DNA of 64,000 nucleotides, from positions 372,001-436,000 of the forward strand of contig JAPLCB010000009.1 in assembly GCA_026392455.1 (NCBI GenBank), read 5' to 3'. A program made the translations under genes and the position numbers. Position 1 is the first letter of the stretch. Each line of letters begins with the position of its first letter. This DNA is from Propionibacteriales bacterium (lineage in GTDB: Bacteria > Actinomycetota > Actinomycetes > Propionibacteriales > Nocardioidaceae). Below, piece by piece: positions 19,729 to 28,214 of the stretch. Under the pieces are notes generated by a model. The model made no database searches, had not been told where the DNA came from, and saw nothing but the letters and a program-made list of their open reading frames with translations.

Positions 19729-20159
19729 GGGGTGCAGTCGAATCCGTTGAGCCACTTGAACGAGGCGTTCTCGTTCCAGGTCGCCACCAGGTCGGTGTAC
19801 CGGTACGGGCGGACCAGGTCGGAGGCACCGGTGCAGTAGGAGTTGTAGTAGACCCGGGCGTCGATGTCGCGCCAGCTGTAGGCACAGGTCGCGTTGTTCT
19901 TCACGTACTGGCCCTGCCCGGTCCCCGAGCTCAGGAACCGGTAGCCGTCGAGGGTCTTCTTCGCGGTCGCGAAGTCCGACTTGGACCCGGAGCAGATGCT
20001 CGACCCCGTGAAAGCCTTGGAGAGGAAGTAGAAAGCGAGCTCGTTGGGGTCGACGTTGCCGTCCCGGTCGGCGGCCTGAGCCGGGGCCAGCGCCAGTCCG
20101 AGAGTGCTGAGCAGGGCGGCCACGATGCCGCTGGTGATGATCCGGGAACTGTTTCGCAT
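19725..20159 (-). CDS. Small secreted protein, peptidase-inhibitor I36/crystallin-like
   Basis: 144 residues. A Sec signal peptide (cleavage predicted after 'APAQA' near residue 29) and a 115-residue mature protein with four cysteines (56, 92, 109, 142), enough for two disulfides. Two similar segments, 'ELAFYFLSKAFTGSS' and 'ARVYYNSYCTGASD', and 'GTGQGQYVKNNATCAY' between them resemble the duplicated beta-motif of peptidase inhibitor I36 and betagamma-crystallin-like secreted proteins of actinomycetes; this match is from pattern memory. First gene of the export operon. It could be an exported inhibitor, bacteriocin-like effector or envelope structural protein. Confidence 0.75.
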   Translation of the reverse strand: MRNSSRIITSGIVAALLSTLGLALAPAQAADRDGNVDPNELAFYFLSKAFTGSSICSGSKSDFATAKKTLDGYRFLSSGTGQGQYVKNNATCAYSWRDIDARVYYNSYCTGASDLVRPYRYTDLVATWNENASFKWLNGFDCTP

Positions 20160-20231
20160 GGGTCCTCCTGAGTCGTGGAACGTCCACCTACTCCGGAGAA
20201 CCCCCTGCGGAAGCCACCATCACGCGGAACC

Positions 20232-21110
20232 TCAGGACTTGATCGCGACACCTTTGCGCCAGTACCCCATGAAGGCGACCTGGGAACGCTCGACCCCCAG
20301 CTCGTCGACCAGCGCCCGCCGCAGGGTGGTCACCATCCGGGACTCCCCCGCGATCCAGGCGTAGAGGTTCACCAGCTCGGGGTGGACCCGGGACCCGTCG
20401 CCGACGGTGCCGGTCGGATCCCCCGACGACGACCAGGTCGGCGTCTCCCAGAGATCCGGGTCGATCTCGGCGTCGGTGGCCCACCTGGCTGCCGTTGCCC
20501 CTGCTCCCAGGCCGAAGTGCTCGCGGATCGCCGGCACCAGCCGGGTGCCCGGGTCGGCGTCCCCGCGCGGCAGCCAGCACACCTCCACCCCGGGGGGCAC
20601 CGCCAGGTCGACGATGTCCGCCGCGTCCGGCACCTCGACGAACACGCGCCCGCAGCTCGGTGCGTCCAGGTCGGCCAGGTCGGTCAGGATGCTGGCGATC
20701 GCCGGCAGGGCGGTCTCGTCACCGACCAGGAGCAGGTCGTCAGTCCGCGACGGCGCGAACTCGATGCCGCCGTACGGGACCCCGCGCCGCGGTGCCAGCA
20801 CGTCCACCCGGTCACCCGGCACGGCGCTCAGCGCCCACCCGCCGCCCGGCCCGGCCAGCCCGTCCTCGTGCACCACGATGTCGACCACGAAGCGGGTCTC
20901 GCGGCCGGTCCCGAGGACGTCGCGGATCGTGTAGGTCCGCATGTGGTCCCCGGGGAAGACCAGCTTGATCCGCTGGTCGTAGCGCGGGCCTTCGATCCCG
21001 TACTCGGCGAGCTCGGGGCTGCCCAGGACAACCCGGACGAAGGACGGCGAGATCCGGTCGACGCTCAGCGCCTCGAGCGAGGCGTGCACCAGCGGGAGCG
21101 ACGTGGTCAT
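20232..21110 (-). CDS. Siderophore-interacting protein (ferric-siderophore reductase)
   Basis: 292 residues from ATG 21110 (GGAAGG 8 nt upstream). FAD-binding motif 'MRTYTIRD' near residue 57 and NAD(P)H-binding region 'DLLLVGDETALPAIASIL' near 124, with C-terminal 'GESRMVTTLRRAL' and 'GYWRKG', as in the ViuB/SIP family. It reduces ferric siderophores in the cytoplasm so iron is released. Two iron boxes lie between it and the divergent ABC exporter. In mycobacteria a SIP domain is fused to the transporter IrtA; here it is a separate gene. Confidence 0.93.
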   Translation of the reverse strand: MTTSLPLVHASLEALSVDRISPSFVRVVLGSPELAEYGIEGPRYDQRIKLVFPGDHMRTYTIRDVLGTGRETRFVVDIVVHEDGLAGPGGGWALSAVPGDRVDVLAPRRGVPYGGIEFAPSRTDDLLLVGDETALPAIASILTDLADLDAPSCGRVFVEVPDAADIVDLAVPPGVEVCWLPRGDADPGTRLVPAIREHFGLGAGATAARWATDAEIDPDLWETPTWSSSGDPTGTVGDGSRVHPELVNLYAWIAGESRMVTTLRRALVDELGVERSQVAFMGYWRKGVAIKS

Positions 21111-21141
21111 CGAGAAGCCTTCCGGAAGACAGCAGTAGTAG

Positions 21142-21160
21142 TTAGGTAACCCTAACTCGA
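21142..21160. promoter_or_regulatory. DtxR/IdeR-type iron box (left copy)
   Basis: TTAGGTAACCCTAACTCGA matches the 19-bp iron-box consensus TTAGGTTAGSCTAACCTAA at 14 of 19 positions. It sits next to a second, better box in the region between the SIP gene and the ABC exporter, so both directions are likely repressed by an Fe(II)-loaded DtxR/IdeR protein. Confidence 0.7.
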
Positions 21161-21179
21161 ATAAGTTAGGCTTACCTAA
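21161..21179. promoter_or_regulatory. DtxR/IdeR-type iron box (right copy)
   Basis: ATAAGTTAGGCTTACCTAA matches the consensus at 16 of 19 positions. It directly adjoins the left copy, giving a double site as found at strongly iron-regulated actinobacterial promoters. Confidence 0.8.
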
Positions 21180-21204
21180 CTGATCTCCGCCTCCGTCTGA
21201 CAGG

Positions 21205-23013
21205 ATGCGCCCGGTGACCCGGCCCACCTCCCCCGCACCCCTCTCCCCCGACGAACCGCTGCGCGCCCTGTGGCTGCGCTACCGCGCCTACCGCGGCCGG
21301 TTCGTCGCCGCGGTCACGATGTCGACGATCAACAAGGTCGCCGACGTGGTGCCCGAGCTGCTGATCGGCGCAGCCGTCGACGTGGTCATCCGGGGCCAGG
21401 GCTCCTGGGCCGGCGACGTCCTGGGCGTGGAGTCCCGGTACGCCCAGCTCGCCTGGCTGGCCGCGATCAACGTCGCCGTCTGGATCATCGAGTCCGCGAG
21501 CGAGTACGTCGCCGCGGTCCTCTGGCGCGGGCTGGCGCAAGGGATCGAGCACGACCTGCGGGTCGACGCCTACGACCACGCGCAGCACCTGGACCTCTCC
21601 TGGCACGAGTCCCGCTCCGGCGGCTCCACGGTGGCGACCCTGAACGACGACGTGAACCAGCTCGAGCGCTTCCTCGACGTCGGCGCTCCCTCGATCCTGC
21701 AGACCACCCTGAACGTGCTGCTGGTCGGCGCCGTCTTCGCGGCGTCGTCGTGGACCCTGCTGCTCTTCGCGTTCCTCCCGATCCCGGTGATCATCATCGG
21801 CTCGCTGGTCTTCCAACGCCGCCTCGAGCCGCTCTACGACCGGGTCCGCGATGCCGTTGCCGACCTGTCCGGAGCTCTCAGCGCCAACCTGGCCGGCATC
21901 GCCACGATCAAGGCCTTCACCGCCGAGGCCCGCGAACGGGACCGGATCGCCCGTGTCTCGAGCGCCTACCGCGACGCCAACACCGACGCGATCCGCTCCT
22001 CGGCGGCATTCGTCCCGCTGGTCCGGATGGCCATCCTCGCCGGCTTCACCTGCACCCTTCTGCTCGGTGGCTGGTCGGTGCTGCGCGGCGACCTCGAGGT
22101 CGGCCTCTACTCGGTGCTGGTCTTCATGACCCAGCGACTGCTCTGGCCGCTGACCGACATCGCCGAGGTGCTCGACCTCTACCAGCGCGGGCGGGCCTCG
22201 ACCAGCCGGATCCTGGCGCTGCTCGCCGTGCCGATCACGGTCCGGGCCGGCACCGTGTCGGTTCCCCGTCCTGTCCGCGGCCATCTCGAGCTGCGCGGGG
22301 TCACCGCCGGTTACAGCGACGGTCCCGACGTGCTGCACGGGATCGACCTGGTCGTCCCGGCCGGCCAGACCCACGCGATCGTCGGGGCCACCGGGTCGGG
22401 CAAGTCCACGCTGCTGCGGCTGGTGCTCCGCTTCGACGACCCCCGCACCGGGCAGGTGCTGCTCGACGGCACCGACGTCCGCGAGCTCGACTGGGACTCC
22501 CTGCGCGGGTCGATGGGGTACGTCGCCCAGGACGTCTACATGTTCGCCGGCACCATCGGCGAGAACATCGCCTACGGCCGCACCGACGCGACCCACGACG
22601 AGATCGTCGAGGCCGCCGAGGCTGCCGCGGCGCGGGACTTCATCGACGAGCTCCCGGGCGGGTTCGACACCTGGGTGGGCGAACGCGGGGTGACCCTCTC
22701 GGGCGGCCAGCGCCAGCGCCTGGCCCTGGCCCGGGCGCTCCTGCGCGATCCGGCGGTCGTCGTCCTCGACGAGGCCACCAGCGCGGTCGACAACGAGACC
22801 GAGGCCGCGATCCAGCGCTCGCTGAAACGCGCCACCGCCCAGCGGACCACCCTGGTGGTGGCGCACCGGCTGTCGACCGTCAGGCACGCCCACCGGATCT
22901 GGGTGCTGGACCGGGGGTTGGTCACCGAGGCCGGCACCCACGACGAGCTGCTCGCGATCGACGGCGCCTACGCCGCACTGTGGCGGGTGCAGACGGGCGA
23001 CGCAGCCCGCTAG
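21205..23013 (+). CDS. ABC exporter-type half-transporter (IrtB-like), fused membrane and ATPase domains
   Basis: 602 residues: six-helix ABC_membrane domain (residues about 20-320), then an ATPase with Walker A GATGSGKST near residue 395, signature 'LSGGQRQRLALARAL' and Walker B 'VVVLDEATSAVD'. This is the exporter fold; the known mycobacterial IrtAB pair uses it to import siderophores. Here it is alone, so it would act as a homodimer or pair with a partner elsewhere. Iron-box control and SIP linkage indicate a role in siderophore traffic. Its stop shares the bases CTAG (23010-23013) with the convergent fecE-like gene. Confidence 0.9.
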   Translation: MRPVTRPTSPAPLSPDEPLRALWLRYRAYRGRFVAAVTMSTINKVADVVPELLIGAAVDVVIRGQGSWAGDVLGVESRYAQLAWLAAINVAVWIIESASEYVAAVLWRGLAQGIEHDLRVDAYDHAQHLDLSWHESRSGGSTVATLNDDVNQLERFLDVGAPSILQTTLNVLLVGAVFAASSWTLLLFAFLPIPVIIIGSLVFQRRLEPLYDRVRDAVADLSGALSANLAGIATIKAFTAEARERDRIARVSSAYRDANTDAIRSSAAFVPLVRMAILAGFTCTLLLGGWSVLRGDLEVGLYSVLVFMTQRLLWPLTDIAEVLDLYQRGRASTSRILALLAVPITVRAGTVSVPRPVRGHLELRGVTAGYSDGPDVLHGIDLVVPAGQTHAIVGATGSGKSTLLRLVLRFDDPRTGQVLLDGTDVRELDWDSLRGSMGYVAQDVYMFAGTIGENIAYGRTDATHDEIVEAAEAAAARDFIDELPGGFDTWVGERGVTLSGGQRQRLALARALLRDPAVVVLDEATSAVDNETEAAIQRSLKRATAQRTTLVVAHRLSTVRHAHRIWVLDRGLVTEAGTHDELLAIDGAYAALWRVQTGDAAR

Positions 23014-23792
23014 ACGCACCCGATCGGGACGACCAGCGGCTTGCCGGTGACCGGGTCGTCGATCACCAGGGCGTCGAGCCCGAACACCTCCCGGAGCAGG
23101 TCCGGGGTGATCACCGCGGCCGGCGGTCCCGCCGCGACGATCACCCCGTCGCGCATCGCGACGACGTGGTCGCTGTACCGCGCCGCCAGATTCAGGTCGT
23201 GGAGCACCATCACGACGGTGCGGCCGTGCTCGGAGTTCAGCCTCCGGACCAGGTCGAGGACGTCGATCTGGTGGCTGAGGTCGAGGTAGGTGGTCGGCTC
23301 GTCGAGCAGGACCAGGTCGGTCTGCTGCGCCAGCGCCATCGCGATCCAGGCACGTTGCCGCTGCCCTCCGGAGAGCTGGTCGACGGGCTGGTCGGCGAGG
23401 TCGGTCATCGCGGTCCAGTCGAGCGTCTGCGCGACCACCTGCTCGTCGTCGGCGGACCACTGCCGCAGCCAGGACTGCCGCGGGTGCCGACCCCGGGCGA
23501 CCAGGTCGCGCACCACCAAGCCCTCGGGGGCGATCGGGGCCTGCGGCAGCAGGGCGAGCTCGCGCGCCACCTGCTTGGTCGAGATCTCGTCGATCCGTCG
23601 GCCGTCCAGGACCACGTGGCCGACCGTCGGGCGCAGCAGCCGCCCCAGGGCCCGCAGCATCGTCGACTTCCCGCACCCGTTGGGGCCGATCACCGTGGTG
23701 ATCGCGTGGTCGGGGACGGCGAGGTCGAGGTCGGTGACGACCGAACGGTCGCCGTAACCGACGCTGAGGTCGACGGCCTGGAGGCGGGTCAT
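23010..23792 (-). CDS. Iron-siderophore ABC transporter ATPase (FecE/FepC-like)
   Basis: 260 residues: Walker A GPNGCGKST near residue 36, signature 'LSGGQRQRAWIAMALAQ' and Walker B 'LVLLDEPTTYLDLSHQ', the form typical of FecE/FepC/FhuC ATPases. It drives uptake of a ferric siderophore through the two permeases encoded upstream, with which it overlaps (ATGA at 23789-23792). The longer open frame upstream of ATG 23792 is the shadow of the permease gene. Confidence 0.95.
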   Translation of the reverse strand: MTRLQAVDLSVGYGDRSVVTDLDLAVPDHAITTVIGPNGCGKSTMLRALGRLLRPTVGHVVLDGRRIDEISTKQVARELALLPQAPIAPEGLVVRDLVARGRHPRQSWLRQWSADDEQVVAQTLDWTAMTDLADQPVDQLSGGQRQRAWIAMALAQQTDLVLLDEPTTYLDLSHQIDVLDLVRRLNSEHGRTVVMVLHDLNLAARYSDHVVAMRDGVIVAAGPPAAVITPDLLREVFGLDALVIDDPVTGKPLVVPIGCV

Positions 23793-24844
23793 GCGGATAC
23801 CTTCCGGTTGGTGCGGGTCAGGAGCCAGAGCAGGTAGGGCGCGCCGACGAACGCCGTGACGACGCCGACCGGGAGCTCGGTGGGCAGGACCACCCGCGAG
23901 ACGGTGTCCGCCAGGAGGACGAGGAGGGCACCGAGGATCGCCGAGCTGATCAGCGGCGGGCGCGAGCCACCCACCAGCCGGAGCGCGATCTGCGGCACCA
24001 CGAAGGCGACGAAGTCGATCGGGCCTGCAGCCGAGACCGCGAACGCGGTCAGGCAGACCGCCACCAGCAGGATGCTGAGCTGAGCCACCTGGAGCCGAAC
24101 GCCGAGGCCGCGCGCGCTGTCGTCGCCGAGCTGGAGGACGCGCAGGGTCTGGCTCAGCACGATCGCGACCGGGCCGAGCACCGCCAGGGCGTACAACGCC
24201 GGGGTGACCTCGTGCCAGCCGCGACCGGCCAGCGAGCCGGCCAACCAGGTGAACGCTGCGGGCAGGTCGTAGATGGCGGCCTTGCTCAGCATCCAGCTGA
24301 CCCCGGCCGTCATCACCGCACCCAGACCGACCCCGATCAGCACGAACCGGGTGCCGTCGATCCCGCGCCGCCAGGCGAACAGGTACAGCGCCGCAGCGGT
24401 GAGCAGCGCGCCGGCGAGAGCGGCGGCGGCGACCCCGAGCGCGCTGATCCCGGTGGCCAGGACCCCGGCGGAGCTGCCGGAGACGATGACGAAGACCGCG
24501 CCGACCGACGCCCCGTCGGTGATGCCGAGAACGTCCGGGGACGCCAGCGGGTTGCGGGCGAACGTCTGGAACAGCGCCCCGGCGAGGCCGAGGCTGGCGC
24601 CGACCACCAGCGCCACGGCGGCTCGCGGCATCCGCAGCTCGGTGATGACGAACCGGTGGGCCGGGTCGCCGGCACCGGCCAGGACGGCGAGCGAGTCCGC
24701 GAGCGGGATCGGGAAGTCGCCGGCCCCGATGCTCCAGGCCAGGGTGAGGACCAGCAGGCACCCCCCGAGCACGGCGACCGCCACCGACCGGACGGGGACC
24801 CTGCCGGACAGCACCGGCGTGCGGACGACGAGGTGCGTGCTCAC
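23789..24844 (-). CDS. Iron-siderophore ABC transporter permease (FecCD family)
   Basis: 351 residues, FecCD fold with about ten hydrophobic segments; hallmark 'LRMPRAAVALVVGASLGLAG' near residue 70 followed by 'FQTFARNPLASPDVLGI'. It pairs with the other permease to form the membrane channel of a ferric-siderophore importer. It overlaps both neighbours by 4 bp. Confidence 0.95.
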   Translation of the reverse strand: MSTHLVVRTPVLSGRVPVRSVAVAVLGGCLLVLTLAWSIGAGDFPIPLADSLAVLAGAGDPAHRFVITELRMPRAAVALVVGASLGLAGALFQTFARNPLASPDVLGITDGASVGAVFVIVSGSSAGVLATGISALGVAAAALAGALLTAAALYLFAWRRGIDGTRFVLIGVGLGAVMTAGVSWMLSKAAIYDLPAAFTWLAGSLAGRGWHEVTPALYALAVLGPVAIVLSQTLRVLQLGDDSARGLGVRLQVAQLSILLVAVCLTAFAVSAAGPIDFVAFVVPQIALRLVGGSRPPLISSAILGALLVLLADTVSRVVLPTELPVGVVTAFVGAPYLLWLLTRTNRKVSA

Positions 24845-25902
24845 AGGCTGCTCAGCCTCCGGCGGCGGACCAGCGCGATGAAGAAGGGTCCGCCGATCAG
24901 CGCGAGCACGATGCCGACCTGGAGCTCGCCGGGTCGGACGACCACCCGTCCCACGATGTCCGAGACGAGCAGCAGGATCGCGCCGAGGAGTCCGGCGTAC
25001 GGCATCAGGAACCGGTAGTCGGGGCCGGTCCAGGCACGCGCGACGTGCGGGACGACCAGCCCCACGAACGCGATCGGCCCGCAGGCCGCAGTGGCGGCCC
25101 CGGCCAGGAGCGTGGTCGCGAGCAGCCCGACCGCCCGGGCGCGGCCGAGGTTCTGCCCCAACCCGCGGGCGATGTCGTCGCCCAGCGAGAGCAGGTTCAG
25201 GGCCGGGCTGTGGGCGAGCGCGACGACGACCCCGGCGATCAGGAAGGGCGCCAGCTGAGTGGCCACGTCCATCCCCCGACCAGCCAGGGACCCGACGATC
25301 CAGAACCGGTAGGCGTTGATGGTGGTGAGGTCGTTGACCAGCAACGACGTGGTCAACGAGACCAGCAGCGCGGTCACCGCAGTCCCCGCGAGCACCAGGG
25401 ACAACGGGCTTGGGGTCCGCGACACCCCCGAACCGATCAGGTACACGGTGACGGCTGCGACCACCGACCCCGCCATCGCGAACCAGACGTAACCGATCGG
25501 GCTGGTCACGGAGAGGAACTTGATGGCCGCGACGACGGCCACCGAGGCGCCGGCGGTGATCCCCAGCAGCGCCGGGTCGGCGAGCGGGTTGCGGGTGTGG
25601 CCCTGCATCAGGCTGCCGGCCATCCCGAGCGCGAGACCGACCAGGACTCCCAGAACGGTCCGCGGAAGCCGGAGCTCGTGGACGATGATCGCCGCGTCCG
25701 AGCCGTCGTTCTCGCCGAGCACCCGCCAGACGGTGCCGAGCCCGAGCGGCTTGCTCCCGATCGCCAGGCTCGCGGCGATCGCGACGAGCAGGACGACCCC
25801 GAGGACGGCCAGCCCCAGGACGAGGCGGCGTCGGGGGGCGGCCGCAGCCGCCGTCGTGCCGGCCAGCGCGGGGCGCTCCCGGGACGGTGCAATGGTGGTC
25901 AT
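24841..25902 (-). CDS. Iron-siderophore ABC transporter permease (FecCD family)
   Basis: 353 residues, first gene of the fecCDE-like operon. Hallmarks 'LRLPRTVLGVLVGLALGMAG' near residue 77 and 'MQGHTRNPLADPALLGI'. An almost perfect iron box begins 5 bp upstream of its ATG, so transcription is expected to be shut off by iron. It partners with the permease encoded next. Confidence 0.95.
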   Translation of the reverse strand: MTTIAPSRERPALAGTTAAAAAPRRRLVLGLAVLGVVLLVAIAASLAIGSKPLGLGTVWRVLGENDGSDAAIIVHELRLPRTVLGVLVGLALGMAGSLMQGHTRNPLADPALLGITAGASVAVVAAIKFLSVTSPIGYVWFAMAGSVVAAVTVYLIGSGVSRTPSPLSLVLAGTAVTALLVSLTTSLLVNDLTTINAYRFWIVGSLAGRGMDVATQLAPFLIAGVVVALAHSPALNLLSLGDDIARGLGQNLGRARAVGLLATTLLAGAATAACGPIAFVGLVVPHVARAWTGPDYRFLMPYAGLLGAILLLVSDIVGRVVVRPGELQVGIVLALIGGPFFIALVRRRRLSSL

Positions 25903-25906
25903 GAAG

Positions 25907-25925
25907 TTAGGTTAGCCTAACCTCA
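25907..25925. promoter_or_regulatory. DtxR/IdeR-type iron box, 18 of 19 match
   Basis: TTAGGTTAGCCTAACCTCA differs from the consensus TTAGGTTAGSCTAACCTAA at one base. It lies between the divergent permease (start 25902) and binding-protein (start 25965) genes and can control both. Confidence 0.9.
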
Positions 25926-25964
25926 TACGGTGGCAAGTAAGGCTGCCCGTACTGAAGGAGAACC

Positions 25965-27005
25965 ATGAAGACGTCCCGACTGGCTGCCCTGGCCGGCGCG
26001 GTGGCCCTGGCCCTGACCCTGACCGCGTGCGGCAGCTCCGAGGAGTCCGCGGACGACGCCGCGGGTTCAGGCGCGAGCACCGATGCTTTCCCGGTCAGCA
26101 TCGAGCACAAGTTCGGGACCGCGGTGATCCCCTCCGCGCCGAAGCGGATCGTCACCGTCGGCCTGACCGACCAGGACGCCGTTCTCGGGCTCGGCACCGT
26201 CCCGGTGGCCGTCACCGAGTGGTTCGGGAAGGCGGACGGCCGGATCTTCGCCTGGGCCGACGACGAGTTCGCGGCCGCGACCAACCCGCTGGGAGCAGGC
26301 CAGCGGCCCGAGATCCTCAAGGACGAGAAGCAGTTCGAGAAGATCGCCGCACTGAAGCCCGACCTGATCACCGCCGTCTACTCGGGAATGACCCAGAAGG
26401 ACTACGACCTGCTGTCGAAGATCGCCCCGGTGGTCGCCGGCCCGAAGGGTGACATCGCCTACACCACCACGTGGCAGAACCAGACCGAGCTGATCGGCAC
26501 TGCGATGGGCAAGAAGGCCGAGGCCGAGCAGATGATCGCCGACGTCGAGGCGAAGATCGCCGAGGCGAAGGACGACCACCCGGAGCTCGCCGGCAAGACC
26601 GCCGTGACCGCGGCGGCGTACGAAGGCATCTTCCTGTACAAGGACACCGACCCACGAGGACGCCTGCTGGGTGACCTCGGTTTCGTGTTCCCCGACAGCC
26701 TGCGCACGTACACCGACGAAGGGGACTTCGGCGTCTCGATCAGCGCCGAGAACGCCGACGAGGTCGACATCGACTTCGTCCTCTGGGTCAACGGTCGGAA
26801 GGCAACCACCGACATGGTGCCGACGTACCCGAACCTGACGGTCGCCCGGGAGGGACGCGACCTGTTCATCGGCGACGACGACACCGACCCGGTCTACGTC
26901 GCCAGCTCGTTCGTGACGGTGCTCAGCCTGCCGTTCTACCTCGACGAGATCGTGCCGCGGATCGCCTCCGCGGTCGACGGCGACCCGTCCACGTCGTCTG
27001 ACTGA
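25965..27005 (+). CDS. Iron-siderophore substrate-binding lipoprotein
   Basis: 346 residues. Lipoprotein signal peptide with lipobox 'LTAC' (Cys at about residue 22), then a FecB/FepB-type (Peripla_BP_2) domain: 'PKRIVTVGLTDQDAVLGLG', 'DLITAVYSGMTQKDYDLL'. AAGGAG precedes the ATG. Divergent from its transporter genes with a shared iron box. It captures a ferric siderophore outside the membrane and delivers it to the FecCD-like permeases. No siderophore biosynthesis genes are in the window, so it may take up an imported (xeno)siderophore. Confidence 0.95.
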   Translation: MKTSRLAALAGAVALALTLTACGSSEESADDAAGSGASTDAFPVSIEHKFGTAVIPSAPKRIVTVGLTDQDAVLGLGTVPVAVTEWFGKADGRIFAWADDEFAAATNPLGAGQRPEILKDEKQFEKIAALKPDLITAVYSGMTQKDYDLLSKIAPVVAGPKGDIAYTTTWQNQTELIGTAMGKKAEAEQMIADVEAKIAEAKDDHPELAGKTAVTAAAYEGIFLYKDTDPRGRLLGDLGFVFPDSLRTYTDEGDFGVSISAENADEVDIDFVLWVNGRKATTDMVPTYPNLTVAREGRDLFIGDDDTDPVYVASSFVTVLSLPFYLDEIVPRIASAVDGDPSTSSD

Positions 27006-27011
27006 GCCGGG

Positions 27012-28166
27012 CTAGGACGACACGGGAGCCGGGTCCTCGGATCCGGCTTCCGTGCTCCTCGGGCTGCTCCGGGCTCGCCCGGTGTGCAGCACGGCCAGCA
27101 CCGCGAAGGCTCCGGCGAAGCAGGCGATCGTGTACCAGCCGCTCCCGATCGGGGTGCCGTCCTCGGTGATCCCGTCGGTCGCCCCCAGGAACGCCGGCAG
27201 CGCCCCGAGCCAGGCGACCGCCATCCCCGCCAGGTAGACCGGTGGGTAGATCCGGGCGAACCAGGACAGCGGTTCGACCACGTACGCCGCCCGGCGCCGG
27301 ACGTGGGTCGCCAGGATCCAGCCGCCGGCGAGCCACACCAGGCCGAGCTCGATCCCGAGCACCCAGGCCTGCGCGGTGATGTTCGGCGTCTCACCACCGA
27401 AGATCCCCGACGGGATCCCGAAGAGGCCCATCGTCACCGGCGTCAGGACACCGGCCGCGAGCACCCGCCAGGTCAGCGACCACCCCCGCCGAGACTCCCC
27501 TGACCGGTCCCGCGAACCGACGATCCGCACCACCAGGAAGGCCAGCGCTCCCATCGAGGCGGAGGCGAAGAGCAGCATGCTGTTCATCGGGACCGCCGCC
27601 AGCGCGGGATGGTTGACCTTGTCGTTGCCGTCGTACCAGGCCCACCACCTCAGCTGCGGGCCGACCATGTCGAAGATCTCGTAGAACACCTGGCAGACGA
27701 ACGCCACCGCGACCGCGCCCACCAGCGCTCCGCGGTGCTGGAAGATCCCCAGCGCCCGGACCACCTCGTACCCGACGGCACTGATCGCCGGGTAGAACGC
27801 GACGATGTAGAGCGGCAACCGGTCCCACATGAACTGAACGCTGAAGACGTTGTGGGCGAAGATGAAGCCGTACTGCTGGTCCAGGCCGAACCACTCCGGG
27901 AAGTACAGCGGCGGCTCGGTGACGAACAGGTAGACCAGCGAGGCGAACCAGAGCGCCAGGTTGATCGGGTCACCGGCCCGGTAACGCCGGACCGCGTGGA
28001 CCAGCGCGAAGACCGCTCCGCTGATCACCACCAGCTCGAGCACCGGCATCGTCCAGTGCTCGAGGCCGAACGGGTTGTGCACCGAGACCACCGGGCTGAC
28101 GTCGTGGCAGTCGAAGCCGAGGCCGCGGGTGACTTCCTCGGCCGCCTTCTCGCAGGTCGCGCTCAT
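27012..28166 (-). CDS. Polytopic membrane protein next to KstR-type operator
   Basis: 384 residues from ATG 28166 (AGGA 8 nt upstream; ATG 28175 is an alternative). About eight to nine hydrophobic segments. Aromatic-rich stretches such as 'TEPPLYFPEWFGLDQQYGFI' and 'LPLYIVAFYPAISAVGYEVV' vaguely recall AveC-like spirocyclase-family membrane proteins, but I am not sure. It is divergent from the isomerase/thioesterase/acyltransferase operon and the KstR-type palindrome lies 35 bp upstream, so a role in steroid or lipid metabolism is likely. Its end is 6 bp from the convergent binding-lipoprotein gene. Confidence 0.7.
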   Translation of the reverse strand: MSATCEKAAEEVTRGLGFDCHDVSPVVSVHNPFGLEHWTMPVLELVVISGAVFALVHAVRRYRAGDPINLALWFASLVYLFVTEPPLYFPEWFGLDQQYGFIFAHNVFSVQFMWDRLPLYIVAFYPAISAVGYEVVRALGIFQHRGALVGAVAVAFVCQVFYEIFDMVGPQLRWWAWYDGNDKVNHPALAAVPMNSMLLFASASMGALAFLVVRIVGSRDRSGESRRGWSLTWRVLAAGVLTPVTMGLFGIPSGIFGGETPNITAQAWVLGIELGLVWLAGGWILATHVRRRAAYVVEPLSWFARIYPPVYLAGMAVAWLGALPAFLGATDGITEDGTPIGSGWYTIACFAGAFAVLAVLHTGRARSSPRSTEAGSEDPAPVSS

Positions 28167-28200
28167 GGAGGTCATCCTGTCCCATCCAGGGCCCCAGTGA

Positions 28201-28214
28201 TAGAACATGTTCTA
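28201..28214. promoter_or_regulatory. KstR-type palindromic operator
   Basis: TAGAACATGTTCTA is a perfect 14-bp palindrome and fits the published KstR operator TnnAACnnGTTnnA at every fixed base. It lies between a divergent membrane-protein gene and an operon that starts with a ketosteroid-isomerase-like gene, and its last base is the A of that gene's ATG. No SD sequence precedes that ATG, so the transcript may be leaderless with the operator over its promoter. Confidence 0.7.
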
